A stretch of DNA of 64,000 nucleotides, from assembly GCF_950023065.1 (NCBI RefSeq), contig NC_088679.1:33356001-33420000 (forward strand). Reading direction: 5' to 3'. Positions 1 through 11,400 of the stretch are shown one piece after another. The notes under the pieces are model-generated. The model saw nothing but the letters and a program-made list of their open reading frames with translations, was not told where the DNA came from and searched no databases. This DNA comes from Planococcus citri (Eukaryota; Arthropoda; Insecta; Hemiptera; Pseudococcidae). Numbering within the stretch: position 1 is the first letter of the stretch; each line of letters opens with the position of its first letter. The translations under genes and the position numbers were made by a program.

Positions 1-117
1 TTCCTTCACAATATTTGGTATTTTGAAGCTGAAGCTACGGCCAGTGTATACGTCTGTTTGATCGTCATCATTACCTATTAATCCAATGACACAACTGCGA
101 ATTGAATTTTTTTTCAT
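1..117 (-). CDS. Possible partial CDS at left edge, unrecognised
   Basis: On the - strand an ORF opens at an ATG (117-115) and stays open to the window edge, 39 codons. It begins MKKNSIRSCVIGLIGNDDDQ and later reads TDVYTGRSFSFKIPNIVKE. I do not recognise it. An in-frame stop lies a few codons upstream of the ATG. Further upstream on the - strand a TATATA at about 397-402 sits roughly 26 bases before a TCAGAT initiator-like word (373-378), so a promoter is conceivable. An alternative is the + strand, where an open frame from the edge ends in RPVYTSV and a stop near base 58-60, with an AATAAA at 469-474. Thirty-nine open codons in AT-rich DNA can be chance. Confidence 0.25.
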   Translation of the reverse strand, partial: MKKNSIRSCVIGLIGNDDDQTDVYTGRSFSFKIPNIVKE

Positions 118-3100
118 GTTAAATCCATTAGACCGGAATGATTACGTAAACAAATACACGTGACGCGACACAGGAAAGTATGTGTTGTGGATAGATCTTT
201 GAGAAATTTTATTTCACAGGTACTTGTACTGGTTGTAATTGAGGTTGACGAAATATACGTATAGAGCTGTGTACGTATACGTAACGTACGTATTACAAGG
301 TAGAGAGAGATACATGTGTAGGTCTTGTACAGTAAGTACGTCATTGTGACGTGCCAGAAACAAGGGACATTGATCTGATTTCTTTGCCTATATTTGTATA
401 TATTTACAAAGGTCGTTGAATCTCGAGATCTGTATGAGATCTTCTCCAAGGCGCTATACCTAATTTTAAATAAATCGTGGCGTAAATGAACCCTATACGA
501 TTACTTTACACTTGTATGTATCGAAAATATAAACCATAATATTCCGCGAGAAGATTTTAAAATAGAAAAAATAATAAAATAAAAAGGCTACGTGCGGTGA
601 AAATTAATTAATATGCGATCGAGTTATCAGAAAGTAGTCGGTTTGACGTCAACGTTTGTACTGGCGCGTTCCAATTCTATGTGGCATAACAATTTAGAGG
701 ATATTTACTCGTACATTGCAACGCTTTCTAGGTTCGATGATAGCGAAGGCCTTTTATTGAGTTTTTTTTTCATTATTTAAAAAAAATAAAAAACAAATTA
801 CTTTTAAGGTGACGGAAACTCGATGTATGAATGGGTTTGATTTCCTGATCGGTGCAGTCGCCCTGGTGCTATTATCGACCTCAATTCGAGAGTTCATTGT
901 TGCTAGATTGGCCCATAATCTATATTATTGATGGTTCCTTTTACCTACAGGACAAAAGACAAGATTAATGCGCTATACGTTAAAGGTACTGAGAAGTGTA
1001 TTTTATGACGCCTCAGAGCGGTTAACATCCAACAAAGTGCAAGTAATTAAAAAAATAAACACAATGTTTGATTAATGAGATTTGAATTGAAAAATGGATA
1101 AATTATTTCACAGTTATCGTACCTGTAAGTATGCAGTATGTCATGTACAGTGTGTCTCTGAAGTTCCAAATATAGACATTTTTATGATATCGATAACGAA
1201 GACTTTGAGCTAATTTTTCGGTGGTAGAATTACTTAAAAATTGTTTTTTTTTTTTTCAATGTCTTGGAATATATTTGCAAAAAAAATAGGAAAACATTTT
1301 CAACAACAGGTAAAATAGGTACGTGTTAAAAAAATTTCGAAAAATTTTCAAGAGTTCACCACCCTCTTCCCGGGACTTATTTAGATAATTTTTGGTCAAA
1401 GCGTTTTATGAAGATGAACCATCAACTAAAAAGAAAAAACTTACATTTCAAGACTAAAAAAATCAAACTTTTGTCATTTTTTCAGTTTTGACATTGGGCA
1501 CTTGTCAATTTGAGTTGAGAATCAAAAAATTTAATTTTCAATTTGGATTTGAATTTTGAGGTTTGAAAAAAACTACAGCATTTCATGTTGGCTTATTATG
1601 ACGTTTTTTTCGAAATTGGTAAATCTGAAAATTTACCAGAACCTCCAGAACGGCTCAAGACCACCATTATCTCATTTAAGAGATCAAAAATGGGCTAAAT
1701 AAACTCAAACTTCAGCCTTCTACCTCACTTAGACCAAATTTTGAGTTTTTTTTGTCGAAAAAATAGTCAAATTTGAGTTTCTATAAATTCGCCAAAAATT
1801 AAAAAATTGAATTCACCATCTGAAATTTTGCTTGGTGCTGTACTCTAGGATCGTCTTTCGACTCCAAAATGTTCATCTGGTTCAGATACAGATAAGTTAC
1901 CTCCCTTTTCCTTATATTTTTTGAAAAATGTTCCATCGTGATTCGTGATGTTCTTAATATCTACCACAAAATTTTGGTTTTTTTCGAGTCTATTTTAGGA
2001 ACCCTTCAAAACAGAGGGAGCGTTGAACATTCGTTGTTGATAATTTTTATTGGTAGAAATATCATCTATTCTAAGAACGTTAAGAAAACACAACACATTA
2101 AAAAAAAAATTTACTATGTACCTACCTATTTTTTTTTAATTTTTCAAAAAATTCAAACTGAAATTTTCAAGTAGGTACAACTATTCCTGAAAAAAGGGAG
2201 TGGGTAAGTTGAATGGGAAATCGTCGTTGAAGATATTTTTGGGCAAAATTACCTCTGATTTTCAAATTTTTTTTACGGTAGGTAGTTGTTAAAATTGTAA
2301 GCCCTATCTGTGTTTTAAAAAGCTTAAATCAGGGTCCCATTGTTTCATCGTTTTTTTGATGAATTAACAAGACTGCGTTTTAAGGTGTTCGAGAGGGGTA
2401 GCTTGATTTTCGTTTGTTTGTTTGGTTTTTTTTTTTTAGACTCGATGAAACTTTACCATTTGTTGTGAAATTATTTCAAAAACGATTAATCATTTTAGTT
2501 GAAGAGGTGAGACTGAAATATGGAGAACTAGAAATCATGAGAAAAAACTTTTTTAACGAATATTCTTCTTATCATTTCTACTAATTGAAAAAAAGCTTTA
2601 AAAAATGACCGTTTCAATGTCTATTTCATCTCCCCTCTTCCCTTTCTGAACAGATTGAAGTAAAAATAAATTTCTGTAAAAATTGAATAAAATGTCCATA
2701 TGAAAAATCAAAAAAAAATCATAACTTACCAATTGGAATAATTCAACTATGAAACGACACTGAAATACTTTTTAAACAATGAAAAGGAAGCGAAGTCTTG
2801 AACCGATTGCTATTATTTTAAAGCTACGGTAGCAAAAAAAAACTTGACAAATTGCAAAATTTTGTTTTTAATCATTCGATGAAATTGGCCAAACCTTGAA
2901 ATTTGTTTTCGTGATTTCATCCCAAATTTTTGAAAATGGGGGTACAAAAAACTGGGAATGGAAGGGAAGAGAAGGGAAGGGGGAGGGCAAAACACGTAGA
3001 TCTCTAAAATATACCTTACCTAAGTATCTTCATTCCATGAATTTTCCTATCTCATCTTTTAAGAACTGGAAATTATGACGAAAAAGTTTGAGATTTGCGC

Positions 3101-4580
3101 ACGTTTTTTTTCTTGGAACAATCAATTCGTCATTTCAGTCACATGATAAATGATAATGATGACTTGAGTAATATTTTATTTTTAATGTTCCAAAAATCGT
3201 TTTCGTGTAGGTACATTTTCAAAATGTTCTTTTCAATGATCTAATAATAATTCTACTTCGATAAAATTTTTAAAAATATGTACCTTGCAATTGGCACTGG
3301 TGTGTTTAAAATTTTGGGCCTTTTTTGAAAATATTTTTTCCCATAAGACTTTGACACTTTTGAAATACTTGTATGTAATTTCGTGAATTTTCATACGATT
3401 AAAATCCATGAAGAGTCGCAGATTTTTGAGGCATACTATATAAATATTCCATAAGTGCTGTAAGTACCTACTTGAAACAGATGGACAGTTCTATTTTAAA
3501 GTTCTTCGACGACCTCGTACCGATTTTTTTTCTACGACGATGAGAAATCCGTTGAAGCACATTTTTCGTCCCCTAGACAGAAGGATACCTATAAACAACT
3601 TGTAAGTGTATTTTTATATCAAAATACATTTTTTTCTTCTTTAAATATACGTCGTAACTCGCAAGTATGTAAGCGAGTACATTCGTATACATTTATTTAA
3701 TGGTAATTTGTTGTCGAAGTTGAATTAGTAAGTATTTCGAGCAACGTTTAGATTACTTAATTGCGTCGTCACAAGTTTATAAGAATTGTACCTAATAAAA
3801 ATACTTACTTTTGGATCGTAAATTACGTAGGTACAAATGGAGTAGTGGTATATTGCACCCGTCAATTTTTATGAAAAACTTACTGTAGCAGACGATCGTG
3901 AGCTGTAAGGATTAGTGCATCGAGAGCTACAATAAATATGCGCTTAATTCGTGAGATTTTCGAAGTTATTATTAGACTCCTCGAAATGCGAATAGATTAG
4001 GTAAGTGAGTTCAAATGAGTCGTTCGTATGAGCTTCGAATTTTGGCAAATTTTTTATTAATACGTTGCAATTGAGGTCAAAAGGTATACTTTGAGAGTTA
4101 TGTGGCATATCGTTGAAGGGGAAAGGAGTGCTTCAAGTTGAGACGAAGATGAGAATATGAACATTGTACTTGATACTTTGATTTTAAATGTGAGTATAAT
4201 ACTACCTTCATTTTAAAATTAAAAATGATGTGCATTATTACATAGGTAGGTAGATACTTTTTATCATTCAACATATGTATTTCAATCTGATGCATTTTTT
4301 TTAAAAACCCCCAATTATTTCATCGTGATGTAATTACCTACCTAAGTACTTAATTATGAGTAATCCTTACCTATCTACGTAAGAATAAGAAATGCCTGAA
4401 ACTTTTAATGAGTGCTGAGAAATTAATTCAAGGTTGTGAACAATATTCAAATTTGAGAAAGTAGTTTGAATCCTATTTTTAAAAAGAATAATTTTTCAAT
4501 CAATCGTATTTTTTTCTGTAAATATTCACATCATTTAGGTGAATGAACGTTTTTATAGGTACCTGGTACCTTGCTATATG

Positions 4581-4604
4581 TACTTACTTACTTACTTACT
4601 TACC
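4581..4604. repeat. (TACT)n microsatellite
   Basis: About five to six perfect ACTT units followed by TACC. Related TACCTACC and TACTTAC words recur across the window. Confidence 0.85.
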
Positions 4605-5814
4605 TGTAAAAGTAATCGAAATCTTATGCGATTTTTTTTCTCGTAGGCCTTTTTAAATTACATACGAGATGTAACTACGTTGTTTTTGCATCTTATGTTT
4701 TATTCATAGAATTATTATAATCAAAAATTACAAAATTCAAATTCATGTTTACAGAATTTAGAAACAGTGTTTCGAAGGGTTTTCAATTTCTTGCACGTGT
4801 TTAAAAGCGCGATGACAGGATTATGGAGGCTTTTCCATTTTTCTTTTTTGTGGTTCTTTCGAAATTTTTCTTTGGTTCCCCTTCTCTTTCTATGTTTTTA
4901 TCATTCTTCAGTTGTAGGCTATGTACAAATTTTTGTATAATTCTCGGTTCCTTGAAAAAATGAATAATTTCAGTCGAGTAAAGTTTATAGATAATATTAT
5001 GTACTTCTCATGTTCTGATAAAGTGATTGAAAATATAAGAAGGGTGTTACTAACAATTTTATAGAGTCGATTTGCTGAATTTTTATTCGATTGATTCATT
5101 TTTTTATGTGATCTGAATATCTAGATCCAAATTTTTAGCTGCCCAAGTTATCAGGTTTACTTAGTCCGTTTTAATTTAAATAAGTACATATTGTATACCT
5201 ACTGAAAAAAGCGAAATTTTAGCATTAGAAATTTAAGTTTGACGAAAAGGTCAAAAGTGAGGAGGTAGAGATTTTTCAAAATGCTAATAATTGTATTTTC
5301 ATGATAAAAAAAATCTAGGGTGGGACTTGCTTTCTTCTAGGGCTCAAAATTCATTATGATCAATCGCATAAGTGGCGCAGAATTTCACAATTCATGGATA
5401 AATTTAAGCATAAATTTTTCTCAAAGAAACAGCTGATCGAAAAAATAATTATTTTTCTACGAATCGAGATATTCTATTTAGAGGGAGAGGGAGGATGGAA
5501 TTGGCTATGAGTCCTCAGGAACATATACCTAGGCCCATGCTCAAAATTTCAAAATCTCTACAACTAATTTTTAGCAACATTTCATTGAAAATGCTTGAAA
5601 TTATTAGATACCATAATCGAATTTTTCCTTCGAGGCATTCGACGAGCACAATTTTCTTAAATTTTCTAATTAGGTAGTAAGAATATTTCGAATATTTCGA
5701 AGATCCCTTGGCCTTTTTCTGTTGATCGTATGCGATATACATATTATTATGTATATGAAAATTGAATGGATCAACATTGAAAATCCCATTCTTACTTTCA
5801 ACTCCTAAAATACT

Positions 5815-5958
5815 GGGGGGGGGGTGGGGATCTAAATTGTATCTGGCATTTTATTTTAATCAATGTTGACTATCTATAGGCTCACAATCAGAAGTGTCAA
5901 TCCAAGGCCCATTTTACCATCATAAACTAGCTACACCGACCACCCCCCCCCCCACCCC
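5815..5958. repeat. Inverted G-tract / C-tract pair
   Basis: A run of ten G, then T, then four G (5815-5829) is followed about 115 bases later by a run of eleven C, then A, then four C (5943-5958). The two tracts are complementary and could pair as a hairpin stem; the G-tract alone could also form a quadruplex. Confidence 0.6.
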
Positions 5959-6218
5959 GGTAAAAAAGGGACTATTTTGTAATAAAATTCTAGAGATTTA
6001 GTAGCCATTTTTTCACAGAATTTGTGTCCTGTATTCTAAATTATTATATCCCATAAAAAATTTGAAAAATTTTGAAAAATTCAACACTAAATGAAACCTG
6101 AGTAAGTTAAAAGTGTATAAATTGCACATTTTAAGGTGTGCTGTGTTTCGTACATAGAATTTTTAGTTTATTTAATCCATTAAGTACGTAGGTACTAAGT
6201 GGAATTTTTTGGGATATA

Positions 6219-7009
6219 TCGCACTTCGGGAGTAATAAGGTCACATCTCAAAAAAGTGAAATTTTACAGGAGAGCGATTTTCTTTTTTTTAAAAACTTGA
6301 TACATTATTTTCATCAACTTATAATTAATTGTGAGGAATGAATAGCATATCATTTTAAAGATTGGGTATCTTACCTTCATTTAGCATAAGAATAATTTGA
6401 AAAATAAAATCGTAAAGAGGAAATATTTCAATGTTTGAAAAACATTTTGAGTTATAACATAACCTTTCATTAAAGTTGATGTGGAGGCGAAAGGAAGCGT
6501 CCAAAAAAAAATTCCATGATAACAAAGTTGTAGAGAATTAAATTTCCAATCGACATAAGGTCATTAGTTTTTTTTAGAGTGCTTAGTTTTTGAGTTTCTC
6601 TCAAAAAACTAAAATTTCATGATATGTGCAAATTCATTTTTCTGAAAAGTGATCAATTTAAAAAAAAATTTCCATTTGGTACAAACCAATAAAAAATGCA
6701 CTCCTTGTGACTATTTCTAACTGACAAACATTCAAAACAATCAAAACTATTTGTTAACACTTTGTATGTATGAAAGCTCAAAAAAGGTGGAGTTTTTTGA
6801 GATGTACCCTTATAACAGTTATAACTCCAAACAACTTGCAATGTTGTTGAGATTTTGAGTTAGGTCATTTGTGTTTTTTACATGATTTAGATAATGTACC
6901 CAACTCAAAGTGTTATTTTTGGTTGAGGGGGGTCATATAAACCCCAAAAATGCAAAAACATCAAAATCAATTTTTTTTGAGGTGTGACCTTATTACTCCC
7001 GAGGTGCGA
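6219..7009. mobile_element. Non-autonomous TIR element with TA flanks (MITE-like)
   Basis: The left end (6219-6255) and the right end (6973-7009) are inverted copies of each other, about 37 bases with two mismatches. The shared core is GGGAGTAATAAGGTCACA, followed by CTCAAAAAA. Each end is flanked directly by TA (6217-6218 and 7010-7011), as expected from a TA-inserting (Tc1/mariner-type) transposase. The 791-bp interior has no credible transposase ORF, so the copy is non-autonomous. A third degenerate copy of the end motif lies inside near 6795-6825. Superfamily assignment is inference from the TA flanks only. Confidence 0.8.
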
Positions 7010-7599
7010 TATGGCAAAATAGCTGCTCAAAATCTTCAAAATGCCATAAATAAACAAAAAATCGTGCTAATAAAAAATTAAAAATAATTCCAGGTTTCCC
7101 CTCGACACAAATGGCACAATAGGTACCTACAAAAAAAACTTATCACTTCAGAAATTGTTGCCAAAATCAAGAAAGACGCATTCTGAGCGTTGAACCTTGT
7201 GTTCTAAAATATGATGCAGGGGAGGAGAGGGGAGAGGAAGAGTTCTCGCAGAAAATTCGAACTCCTGATCTCAATTTCGTGAAAATTGAGAAAATTTATG
7301 TTGAAAAAAGATTGATTCTTGATTCCTGAATGAGATGCAATTTTTGTGAAACTTTTTTCTCGTCATGATCGACATTTTAGACTCTAATTTTTTTCATAAG
7401 TCCTTAAGGACCCCTTCACATATGTTTGGGAAATTTTTAAAAAATCATCTCTCAATTTAAAATAATTCAGTATTCTTTCTACGATTCAAATTGAAATTAG
7501 ATTTTTAAAAAATCAAATAAATTTTGATAAACTTACCAAAAAAAAAAAAAAAACTGTTGAGCACATGTAACAATTCATCTATACGTTTGTTAGAGATGA
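7010..7599. other. Gene-free stretch upstream of IP3K
   Basis: AT-rich, with a poly(A) run near 7540-7553. No coding signal seen. Confidence 0.6.
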
Positions 7600-8303
7600 G
7601 ATCGTGCATAAAAAGTCATCAGACTATTGAGGTCGAGTACTGTTCGCCCTTTAACCGGCGAGTTTGCGATCACAATTGAAATTAAAATGCATATGAAAAC
7701 GTACTGCATGCGATATGCATGTGGATTGTGGTAGCTAGATGCTAGATGGTTTCATTGACTTCTCTTGCCTTTTTTTCCTTGGGTGTATGTACTATTTATA
7801 AAATATACATAAATCGGCGACAGCGTAGAATCAATGCACGTACATATTTAGAAGCTGCACTAGCAGCCGGTTCAATTTTTAGTCGTTCTCTCGCGAAGGA
7901 GTTGAAACTAACGTCACGAATCGTTCGTTGTATATGACCTACGTTAAATGAGTCCGTTCGATGGTATTAACGTTCAATTCGTTATCGCTGCCGTATCCGA
8001 CGTGGTCTGCGACGAGGTTCAGTTCGAAAGCTAAAGCTGCAATCGCACAATCGGCGTTTTTAAATCGTTACGATGAGTTTATGAAAGTTTTATTTAATAT
8101 TTTTTTTCAATTTTTTTATTTTAAAAATTGTGTTATATCTATACGATATTGTGTGCTGTGTGTACTTTTTTGAGAGATAATTTTTCGCTGCGAATTATTT
8201 CGTTATTAAATCAATGGTGTTTGAATTAGACAATTTCGATTTCGTAGATTTAAAAAATTATTTCTTCGTTTTATTTCGTTCCAAGTTCAAAATAAATACA
8301 ACT
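7600..8303 (+). promoter_or_regulatory. Candidate promoter and 5' UTR of IP3K
   Basis: GC content rises visibly from about 7620, just before the first kinase coding exon. A TATAAAATA (7797-7805) lies about 36 bases before a TCAATG initiator-like word (A at 7833). A consensus-type TCAGTT initiator is at 8019-8024. Which one is used cannot be told from sequence. The ORFs inside (for example 7746-7937) are most simply upstream ORFs of a leader. Confidence 0.4.
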
Positions 8304-8408
8304 ATGACAATGAGCAAAACGAGCGTATATCCTGCTCACAGGCGTATACTGGATAATTACGTGGTCACCAAAGCTGTACAACAATTTGAAAAACTTCTCA
8401 AAGATGAG
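8304..8408 (+). CDS. IP3K: IP3K coding exon 1
   Basis: Thirty-five codons, starting MTMSKTSVYPAHRRILDNYV and ending KLLKDE, followed by GAG|GTAAGC. I chose ATG 8304 because 8304 and the next in-frame ATG (8310) both have A at -3. An in-frame ATG at 8214 has T at -3 and would add 30 hydrophobic/aromatic residues untypical of the family. Donor phase 0 joins exon 2 or could be replaced by other first exons. Confidence 0.7.
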
Positions 8409-11400
8409 GTAAGCCGATCAACAAGTGTCCATTTGTACTTTTTTTTTCAATTCAATTTTATTCATCCTTCGTTCATCTTGATTTCGTCTAGTATAAGCTT
8501 CTATGTAGTATTCCGCTGATTAAGCATTCGTTGGTTTTCGAAATATAGGTTTCACTATACGTTATTGAACTTTCGTCTCGTGGCGTTCGCGTGTAAAATT
8601 CTCAAGTGTATTAACCTCGTATACCCGCGACAAATCGAGAAAATTTTTCAAATCAATTTTAGACAAACAAAATAATAAAATCTTTACCCAAAGGTAAGCT
8701 AGTATTTCTCGTCTAATTTTTTTCCAATCGAGTCGCGCATGGCTGGGTGTACGATTTGACATAATTAATGCACCGAAATCCAGTCTACCGTAAATGTTTT
8801 TCTGCTCTTTCGCGAAGAGAATTTTTCGAAATTGTAAAAAATACATAAATTAAAAAAACGTCACCAGCAGCAATTCGGAGGCACGTGAATGGATTTTTTT
8901 TGTGATCAAACTTTATGTTACGAGGAAATGTAAATTCGGTAATAAAATTTGTCGGTATTATTTAATGGCCGATTTTTCTACACTACCTTTACCCCTGGAA
9001 ACTGGTCCGCCGGTACGTAATTGCGGTGGATTTTAGGGGCATCGAAAGTTTTATATACCGGTCGAAAGCTACTGCCTAGTTGCAATTTCGAGGCGAGAAA
9101 CTGGTACTGGGCGACGATAAAAATGAAGATAAAATAATCGCCTTGAAAAGTGCGTGGTTTTATCTGGTTTTTATTTTAACGCTCTAAACTGGCATCTGGT
9201 ATAAAAATTTATCTCCACCAATCTATACTCTATTGGTGTACTTGTAGTTTATTTTAGATTGTCACGTTTTTGTGGTACGATTTCCGTAAGACGACTGATG
9301 CATATTCAAATGTATATTTTAATACGCGATAATTCGTCGATAGTTGTATTGAACTCACGTGTAAACGTATTCGTCCATTTTTACGATTGTGTGTTTTAAA
9401 TTTTGCATTAATTATCGCCGTACAACCAGTTCGAATGCATATTTAACCGAGTTTCTTCGAAGTGATTTTGTTTTCATATCGAGGATATGTACGAATATTA
9501 TTACAAGGGTGCTATGTATCTACATAATACGTAAGGACTGGTTATTATGAACCTTTTTTTTTTATTTTTTATTTTAATAAGTCGACGTATGTATATTTTT
9601 TCAATTTTTTTCCACAAGTTGCTTATCACGCTTAACTATTAAGTCTAAGTACTCGAACTCGTTGACGTCAACGTATTGTTTATCGTACTCGAATTCCTGA
9701 TTGGAATAAATTTTGGTTTACCTACTTTACGTAATGTATGTGGTATGTTTAGACTTTCAACTGATTTGAAAATGGGGTTCCATTTTCACCTTAAGGTGAT
9801 TCAATACAATTTGACCGACTGGGTTAAATTTTGATGATTTAGAAACCCCTTCTTTTCACTCATCGACCCTTTGAACGACTGTTGTGACATTGATCAATTT
9901 AGGGATTCGAATTAGGGCCATGTAAATCAGTACAAAATGTCTCATAAAAAAAATGAAATCCTGTTTGGAAATTTCATGCTTTAGAATTTGGTTTCTCTTG
10001 ATTTTTTTGGTAATGGTCTCAAGTTTTCCCAAAAAATCGAAAAAAAATCAATTTCATTCGCATCTTGAAGAAAAATTTTTCAAAAGATTTAGAGAGGGTG
10101 CAGGGCTCAAATATCTGTAGTCCTCCTGGCGCAGAATTCCATTCTACCCTTCGGGTTGACACACTCCAAATTTTACTCCTGCAGTTGACATTATTTAAAT
10201 GCAAACTTATACACGAAGTTTTTCATTTGCCTCGAACACTTCGAATTCACAGCCCCTTCAAATGTACAATCAGGCAACGTATTCATCATAAAAATAAATG
10301 TTAGAACAGATACCGGATGAGACACCCTGTATGCGTAACAAATTCAGATTAATTTGAAGCACTATGTTGGTTTTGTTTTTCACGCAGCTGGTGACCGTTG
10401 TGACGTCAACGTGAGCTTCTCAACAATTCTGAATTAATTTTCAGCTTACATGTGTAAATAATTTAGACCAATTTGCAACGGAGGGTTTGTTTTTTCAGCA
10501 GCGGGTGGTGTAATGACGTTGGTATACGTGAGCTTTTTAATCGTATTGTTGAATAAATCGTCGATTAACATACATGCCAAGCTGTACGTACGTTTATGTA
10601 CTACGTAGGCAGACAAATTTGAAAACAGGGTTTTATTTTTTTCACGTCCGAGTATCTATATGTTATGACGTGCGCTTCATCGCGATCGCGAAGTTTCTGA
10701 CGTGCAAAAAGTCGCGATTCGCGTTTGTATCGTATCCGCTGTATGGCGAATTATATTCTCGCCTAATTACGTGTAGGTAGTTTAGATACCTACTCGTGTA
10801 CGTGTACCTATTAATTCGACGATATGCACTTTTTAACGTATTCAACAATGAAAAAAGAGCGAAAATAACCCGATCGAAGGTTATACTTATACGAGCATCC
10901 GAAACCGAACTCGAACATTGTGAACGTGTACGATATACCGTCCTAATTAATGATAACACCAGGTTCGCGTATTTTTCCTACGTGATTGATCGCGTATTCA
11001 TCGTGTGAATTCCGCATTTTGTGTATTCGAATTTTTATCTCATCGTCGTACTTTTACAAGACGTGGCGCCGTATTTTGACGCGTGCCTCGTACATCTTAC
11101 TATATAGGTACAACTTTATACTTTCAAAGAGATCCCGATTCGGTGTCCGTGCCCGCGATCTCGTGTCCAATTACACTTCGAACTTTGTCATCTTTTTTAA
11201 TTGTATTACGCGTAAATAGTATCACCTTCGATTCGCACAATCTGCCGGTTCTCGCACTCGCTGTATCGAAGGTGAAATATCACAATTTGATCATCACATC
11301 GTCGGCGTCATTAACTTAATAACGTCCCCAAATCGACTAATGATTGGAAATTACCTCGTAAGTTGAGTAATTCCCCATTTCATAAGTTTCTTATGCGATT

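Larger units (their letters stand above)
118..6218. other. Gene-free stretch, mostly AT-rich intergenic
   Basis: No convincing coding sequence was found; ORFs here are short and low-complexity. The first 700 bases are GC-richer and contain a TGACGTCA palindrome (644-651). Noted inside: a diverged copy of the CTCCAG/GCCAAAAATT repeat family (about 1620-1840), a (TACT)n microsatellite at 4581-4604, and a G-tract and C-tract in inverted orientation (5815-5829 and 5943-5958). Confidence 0.6.

Noticed and set aside
114..449. 111-codon - strand ORF near the left edge
   Set aside because: It opens with TTG, has a simple Tyr/Thr/Ser composition from repetitive TACGTA-type DNA, and shows no domain.
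8214..8303. Upstream in-frame ATG extending IP3K by 30 residues
   Set aside because: T at -3, and the extra residues are Phe/Leu-rich; ATGs at 8304 and 8310 have better context.
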